A stretch of 64,000 bases of DNA from Alteromonas_E sp965248545 (GTDB lineage Bacteria > Pseudomonadota > Gammaproteobacteria > Enterobacterales > Alteromonadaceae): NCBI GenBank assembly GCA_965248545.1, contig OZ252110.1:2728001-2792000 (forward strand), written 5' to 3'. The notes beneath the pieces were generated by a model that did no database searches, had not been told where the DNA came from, and was given only the letters and a program-made list of their open reading frames with translations. Positions 59,843-64,000 of this stretch are shown in pieces. Each line of letters begins with the position of its first letter. Within the stretch, counting starts at the first letter, position 1. The position numbers and the translations under genes were made by a program.

Positions 59843-60574
59843 ATGAGCGTATCTTCTAAATCTGCCTATCGACGAATTCTCTTAAAACTCAGTGGCGAAG
59901 CGCTTATGGGCGACGAAGGATTTGGTATTGACCCGAAAGTTCTCGATCGCATGGCGCAAGAAATCAAAGAGCTAGTTGAACTGGGCGTTCAAGTTGGTTT
60001 GGTAATCGGCGGTGGCAACTTGTTCCGCGGCGAAGGTTTAGCGAAAGCAGGCATGAACCGAGTAGTGGGCGACCACATGGGAATGTTGGCGACGGTGATG
60101 AATGGACTCGCCATGCGCGATGCGCTACATCGTGCTTTTGTCAATGCGCGGTTGATGTCAGCGATTCCATTGAATGGCGTATGTGATGCCTACAATTGGG
60201 CTGAGGCCATCAGTCTACTCAAGTCTGGTCGCGTAGTGATTTTTGCCGCAGGGACTGGAAATCCATTTTTTACGACTGATTCAGCAGCCTGTTTGCGCGG
60301 CATTGAGATTGAGGCAGACGCAGTGCTAAAAGGCACCAAAGTGGACGGCGTCTACGATTCCGACCCAGTAAAAAACCCAGAGGCAACATTATATGATCAT
60401 ATCTCGTATAATGACGTGCTAGAAAAAGAGCTCAAAGTAATGGATTTGGCTGCTTTTACGCTGGCTAGAGACCACGAATTACCGATTCGCGTTTTCAACA
60501 TGAATACGCCTGGTTGTTTAAAACGCGTCGTCATGGGCGAGGCGGATGGCACGCTCATTTCAAACAAAGAATAA
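59843..60574 (+). CDS. pyrH: UMP kinase
   Basis: Amino-acid-kinase-fold enzyme that phosphorylates UMP to UDP. 243 residues with LLKLSGEALMG near the N-terminus, GGGNLFRGEG, and GTGNPFFTTDSAACLRGIE. Standard length. It supplies UDP, and through GalU also the sugar nucleotides used for the surface polysaccharides. Confidence 0.97.
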   Translation: MSVSSKSAYRRILLKLSGEALMGDEGFGIDPKVLDRMAQEIKELVELGVQVGLVIGGGNLFRGEGLAKAGMNRVVGDHMGMLATVMNGLAMRDALHRAFVNARLMSAIPLNGVCDAYNWAEAISLLKSGRVVIFAAGTGNPFFTTDSAACLRGIEIEADAVLKGTKVDGVYDSDPVKNPEATLYDHISYNDVLEKELKVMDLAAFTLARDHELPIRVFNMNTPGCLKRVVMGEADGTLISNKE

Positions 60575-60599
60575 TTAAGACATATACAGGAATAACAAC

Positions 60600-61157
60600 G
60601 TGATTGACGAAATAGAATTAGACGCTGAACAGCGCATGGAAAAAAGTATCGTTGCGTTAAAAGGCCAATTTAGCAAAATTAGAACTGGCAGAGCACATCC
60701 GAGCCTTTTGGATTCTATCAACGTTTCCTATTACGGCGCCGATACGCCATTACGACAGTTGGCTAACGTTGTTGCTGAAGACAATCGCACATTAGCGCTC
60801 ACTGTGTTTGATAAGAGCGCTATTCAAGCGGTCGAAAAGGCAATCATGCAATCTGATTTGGGGCTAAACCCAATGAGCGCTGGTGCCATTATCCGAATCC
60901 CAATGCCGCCGCTCACAGAAGAGCGTCGTAAAGACTTGATAAAAGTTGTTCGTGCCGAAGCCGAGCAAGGCCGAGTCGCGATCCGCAATGTCCGTCGAGA
61001 TGCGAATAGCGATATCAAAGAGTTGTTGAAAGAAAAAGAAATCAGTGAAGATGAAAGCCGCGCCGGTGAAGAAAATATCCAAACACTGACTAACACGTTT
61101 GTAAAGCAAGTGGATTCTTTGCTCGCTGATAAAGAAAAAGAGTTGATGGAAGTATAA
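60600..61157 (+). CDS. frr: Ribosome recycling factor
   Basis: Splits post-termination ribosomes with EF-G. 185 residues, the invariant family length, with KIRTGRAHPSLLDSI, RIPMPPLTEERRKDLIKVV and RNVRRDANSDIKELLKEKE. The start is GTG with AGGAA upstream. 25 bases after pyrH. Confidence 0.97.
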   Translation: MIDEIELDAEQRMEKSIVALKGQFSKIRTGRAHPSLLDSINVSYYGADTPLRQLANVVAEDNRTLALTVFDKSAIQAVEKAIMQSDLGLNPMSAGAIIRIPMPPLTEERRKDLIKVVRAEAEQGRVAIRNVRRDANSDIKELLKEKEISEDESRAGEENIQTLTNTFVKQVDSLLADKEKELMEV

Positions 61158-61162
61158 GGCTC

Positions 61163-61924
61163 TTGGATACACAAACGGACAGTAGTTCCGCTCTGAAAGA
61201 AACCCCACAACACGTTGCGATTATTATGGATGGCAACGGCCGTTGGGCGAAGCGCAAGGGTAAGATTCGAACATTCGGTCATAAGGCTGGTGTCGACGCG
61301 GTGCGTGCTTCAGTGAAGTACGCCCGAGAACATGACATAAAAGCATTAACCTTGTTCGCCTTCAGCAGTGAGAACTGGAAACGACCTGAGGATGAGGTCA
61401 ATGTATTAATGGATTTGTTTAATCTGGTATTAAACAGTGAAGTTAAGAAGTTAAATCGAAACCAAGTGCGCCTCAAAGTCATCGGTGACCTTAGTCGGTT
61501 TGACGACAAATTGGTAGAAAAAATCCGCAAAGCCGAAGACTTGACTGCTAACAACGAGGCGCTGACGTTAAATATAGCGGCGAATTACGGCGGTCGTTGG
61601 GACATTGTTGATACCGCTAAGCGTCTTGCTGAGCAAGTTAAGTCGGGCCAAATGAATGTGGCCGATATCGATGAAGTTTTGTTTGATCAGCATATCTCTC
61701 TGGCAGGTTTACCGCCATTGGATTTGTTGATTCGGACCGGTGGTGAACACCGTATCAGTAATTTCTTGCTGTGGCAGTGCGCGTATGCGGAGTTTTATTT
61801 TACGTCCACCCTGTGGCCAGATTTTGATGAGCAGACTTTTGCTGCTGCGGTTGCGGACTTCGGCGAACGTCAACGTCGCTTCGGTCTGACTGGCGAACAA
61901 GTGTCCTCGGATTCCCCATGTTAA
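61163..61924 (+). CDS. uppS: Undecaprenyl pyrophosphate synthase
   Basis: cis-Prenyltransferase making the lipid carrier used for cell-wall and surface polysaccharide synthesis. 253 residues with HVAIIMDGNGRWAKRKGK, the FAFSSENWKRP motif and the C-terminal LLIRTGGEHRISNFLLWQ. The start is a TTG at 61163, five bases after frr. An AAGG just before it can act as ribosome binding site. It overlaps cdsA by seven bases. Confidence 0.96.
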   Translation: MDTQTDSSSALKETPQHVAIIMDGNGRWAKRKGKIRTFGHKAGVDAVRASVKYAREHDIKALTLFAFSSENWKRPEDEVNVLMDLFNLVLNSEVKKLNRNQVRLKVIGDLSRFDDKLVEKIRKAEDLTANNEALTLNIAANYGGRWDIVDTAKRLAEQVKSGQMNVADIDEVLFDQHISLAGLPPLDLLIRTGGEHRISNFLLWQCAYAEFYFTSTLWPDFDEQTFAAAVADFGERQRRFGLTGEQVSSDSPC

Positions 61925-62781
61925 AGCAGCGTATTATTACCGCTTTAGTGTTAGCGCCTTTGGCGCTGATGGCGATCCTATTTTTGCCCGTCTTTGAGTT
62001 TCAAATCGTCATTGCTGGTGTTGTCGCGATTGGGGCCTATGAGTGGGCGAAAATGTCAGGTCTCGACAGCCGCATGTCTAAAGCGGTATACACGCTAATT
62101 GCGCTTACGATTTGTGTGTTCTTCGCGCAAATCGTTGAACAAGATTTGATTTGGTACCAAGGGCAACTGAATGCGGTCTACCGCTATATTTTGGGTGTCT
62201 CGACTATCTGGTGGCTTGTGTCTTTGGGCATGATTATCGCGTATCCTCGATTTTGCGGATTTTGGCGCCACAGTATTGTTATCCGCGCGCTATTTGGTCT
62301 TCTAACACTTATCCCAACCTGGGTTGCCGTAGTTTCCTTGCGAACCAGCTTGTATGAAGTTGATCCCTTATACGGTGCGTCTTTGATTTTTTACGTATTA
62401 GGTATTGTGTGGGCAGCCGATATTGGGGCCTTCTTTGTCGGGGTTAAGTTTGGTAAGCATAAGTTGAGACCAAATGTTTCACCGGGTAAGACCCTTGAGG
62501 GGCTGCTAGGTGGTGTGGCGGCCTCGTTTGCTATCATTGCTTTTGCAGCATTGCACTATCAAGTAGAACCGTCGCGCATTTGGTTGCACATCGTGATCGG
62601 TGGTTTGACTGTGGGAGTGTCGGCGTTGGGCGATCTTAACGAAAGTATGTTTAAACGCTGCGCGGGCATCAAAGATAGCGGTAAGATCCTACCCGGTCAT
62701 GGTGGTGTGATGGATCGAATTGACAGTTTGACTGCCGCGTTCCCTGTTTTCGCCTTCTGTTATGTGACGTGGATGGCATAG
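61918..62781 (+). CDS. cdsA: Phosphatidate cytidylyltransferase
   Basis: Makes CDP-diacylglycerol for phospholipid synthesis in the inner membrane. 287 residues, about eight hydrophobic helices, and the C-terminal CDP-alcohol signature region (SALGDLNESMFKRCAGIKDS, then GHGGVMDRIDSLTAAFPVF). Overlaps uppS by seven bases and shares one base with the GTG of dxr. Confidence 0.95.
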   Translation: MLKQRIITALVLAPLALMAILFLPVFEFQIVIAGVVAIGAYEWAKMSGLDSRMSKAVYTLIALTICVFFAQIVEQDLIWYQGQLNAVYRYILGVSTIWWLVSLGMIIAYPRFCGFWRHSIVIRALFGLLTLIPTWVAVVSLRTSLYEVDPLYGASLIFYVLGIVWAADIGAFFVGVKFGKHKLRPNVSPGKTLEGLLGGVAASFAIIAFAALHYQVEPSRIWLHIVIGGLTVGVSALGDLNESMFKRCAGIKDSGKILPGHGGVMDRIDSLTAAFPVFAFCYVTWMA

Positions 62782-63968
62782 TGCAAACTGTTTCAATCCT
62801 TGGCGCTACAGGTTCGATTGGCTGTTCAACACTTGATGTGATTGCCCGACACCCTGGACGGTTCAGGGTTTTTGCATTGACTGCTCATAGTAACGCCGAA
62901 AAGTTGATCGAGCAGGCCAAAACGTTTGCGCCGCGATACGCAGTATTGACCAACGAAACCGCATTTGAAAAAGCGTGCGCATTAGCCGAGTCCGCAAAGC
63001 TCGATACAGAAATTCTATTTGGCGAGCAAGCACTAGAGTTTATTGCTAGTGACCAAGCTGTCGACAGTGTCATGGCGGCGATTGTCGGCGCCGCAGGGTT
63101 GTTACCGACACTTGCCGCTGTTAAATCGGGTAAACGGGTGTTGTTGGCAAACAAAGAAGCGCTGGTAATGAGCGGTGAGCTCTTTATTCAAGCGGCTAAT
63201 GACTGCGGCGCCGAAATTATCCCTATCGACAGTGAACACAACGCGATCTTCCAATCACTTCCAGAGACGTTTGAATACGGTCAACTCGAAAAGCACGGCA
63301 TTGCCAAGATTTTGTTGACCGGTTCGGGTGGCCCTTTTCTGACCACCCCTCTAGACGAATTTAAAACCATCACGCCCGCCCAAGCCTGTGCTCACCCCAA
63401 TTGGGATATGGGGCAAAAAATCTCAGTCGATTCCGCTACCATGATGAATAAAGGATTGGAATTTATTGAAGCGCACTGGTTATTTGGGGTCGCGGCAGAT
63501 GATATCCAAGTCGTGTTACATCCACAAAGTACGATCCACTCGATGGTTCAATACGTTGATGGTTCCGTATTAGCACAAATGGGGCAGCCCGATATGCGCA
63601 CCCCAATTGCGCATGGGTTAGCATACCCAGAACGAATATCGGCAGGTGTCGCGCCATTAGACTTTGCGGCATTGAGAGACTTTTCTTTTACAACCCCATG
63701 CTTTACCCGCTACCCCAATTTAGCGTTAGCCATCGCTGCGTGTAAGCAAGGTCAATACGCGACCACTCAACTGAATGCTGCGAACGAAGTAGCGGTTGAC
63801 GCTTTTCTCCAAGATTCGATTCGGTTTACGGATATTGCACTAGTGAACCAACGCACGCTGAATCAATTGGAACCAAAGTCGGTTTCGTCTATCCAACAGA
63901 TTCTAGAGTTGGATCAAGCAGCGAGAACAATGGCGAAAACGATAATCCAGGGTTTACAACATGATTGA
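62781..63968 (+). CDS. dxr: 1-deoxy-D-xylulose 5-phosphate reductoisomerase
   Basis: Second step of the MEP isoprenoid pathway, NADPH dependent. ILGATGSIGCSTLDVI at the N-terminus is the NADPH site, and IPIDSEHNAIFQSL and SATMMNKGLEFIEA carry the metal and substrate residues. The GTG at 62781 has GGA seven bases upstream and matches the family N-terminus; a GTG at 62769 lies inside cdsA and is less likely. About 395 residues. It overlaps rseP by eight bases. Confidence 0.95.
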   Translation: MQTVSILGATGSIGCSTLDVIARHPGRFRVFALTAHSNAEKLIEQAKTFAPRYAVLTNETAFEKACALAESAKLDTEILFGEQALEFIASDQAVDSVMAAIVGAAGLLPTLAAVKSGKRVLLANKEALVMSGELFIQAANDCGAEIIPIDSEHNAIFQSLPETFEYGQLEKHGIAKILLTGSGGPFLTTPLDEFKTITPAQACAHPNWDMGQKISVDSATMMNKGLEFIEAHWLFGVAADDIQVVLHPQSTIHSMVQYVDGSVLAQMGQPDMRTPIAHGLAYPERISAGVAPLDFAALRDFSFTTPCFTRYPNLALAIAACKQGQYATTQLNAANEVAVDAFLQDSIRFTDIALVNQRTLNQLEPKSVSSIQQILELDQAARTMAKTIIQGLQHD

Positions 63969-64000
63969 TTTTTTGTGGAGCTTATCCGCATTTATCGTTG
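63961..64000 (+). CDS. rseP: Site-2 protease RseP, 5' end only
   Basis: Only the first 13 codons are in the window (MIDFLWSLSAFIV), a hydrophobic start like the first membrane helix of RseP. It overlaps the end of dxr by eight bases. Gene order after dxr makes rseP very likely. The rest, including the HExxH zinc site, lies beyond the right edge. Confidence 0.8.
   Translation, partial: MIDFLWSLSAFIV

Noticed and set aside
60824..61282. 152-residue minus-strand frame over frr and uppS
   Set aside because: Both plus-strand genes are certain, and the shadow shows no family motif.

Overview
The window looks like a chromosomal segment of a marine gammaproteobacterium, most likely of the order Alteromonadales. 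The reasons are the block ppnN-queF-syd-CsrB RNA-truC-yqcA-dapD-glnD-map-rpsB-tsf-pyrH-frr-uppS-cdsA-dxr-rseP, the presence of DUF3192, DUF3301 and DUF3549 proteins, an NAD-type isocitrate dehydrogenase, and several sulfotransferases in a surface polysaccharide locus. No tRNA, rRNA, insertion sequence, integrase or CRISPR array was seen. This assignment rests on gene content and order read by eye, not on a database search.

Positions 1-15.8 kb (+ strand) form a surface polysaccharide locus. It has a four-gene dTDP-L-rhamnose operon (rmlACDB), a WecA/MraY-family initiating sugar-phosphate transferase, a small lipoprotein, an ABC-type export set (KpsD-, KpsM-, KpsT- and KpsE-like), three GT2 glycosyltransferases and two sulfotransferase-domain proteins, one of them fused to a GT-A-like domain. 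The block ends at a hairpin terminator shared with the convergent operon.

Positions 15.8-26.5 kb (- strand) encode a complete type II secretion core in the order E-F-G-H-I-J-K-L-M-C-D, the order of the Xanthomonas Xps system. Its secretin has a lipoprotein signal, and an RraB-like exported protein follows it. Divergent from gspE is a long regulatory gap and then a 560-residue, very acidic, secreted protein with strongly biased codons and a strong terminator (27.3-29.0 kb). It is a good candidate for an abundant S-layer-type surface protein and for the main cargo of the adjacent secretion system.

Positions 29.3-39.9 kb resume polysaccharide synthesis. Two polysaccharide pyruvyl transferase family genes flank an 808-residue sulfotransferase-TPR-RgpF-like fusion (- strand). 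Then come a GT2, a GT4, UDP-glucose dehydrogenase and GalU (+ strand). Together these predict a rhamnose- and uronate-containing, sulfated and possibly pyruvylated (anionic) surface polymer.

Positions 39.9-64 kb are mostly housekeeping: ComEA-like protein, isocitrate dehydrogenase, an HDOD-like protein, PpnN, a diguanylate cyclase, QueF, Syd, a CsrB-family regulatory RNA with a GacA/UvrY-type upstream palindrome, TruC, YqcA, DapD, GlnD, Map, and the rpsB-to-rseP translation, lipid and isoprenoid operon, which runs off the right edge.
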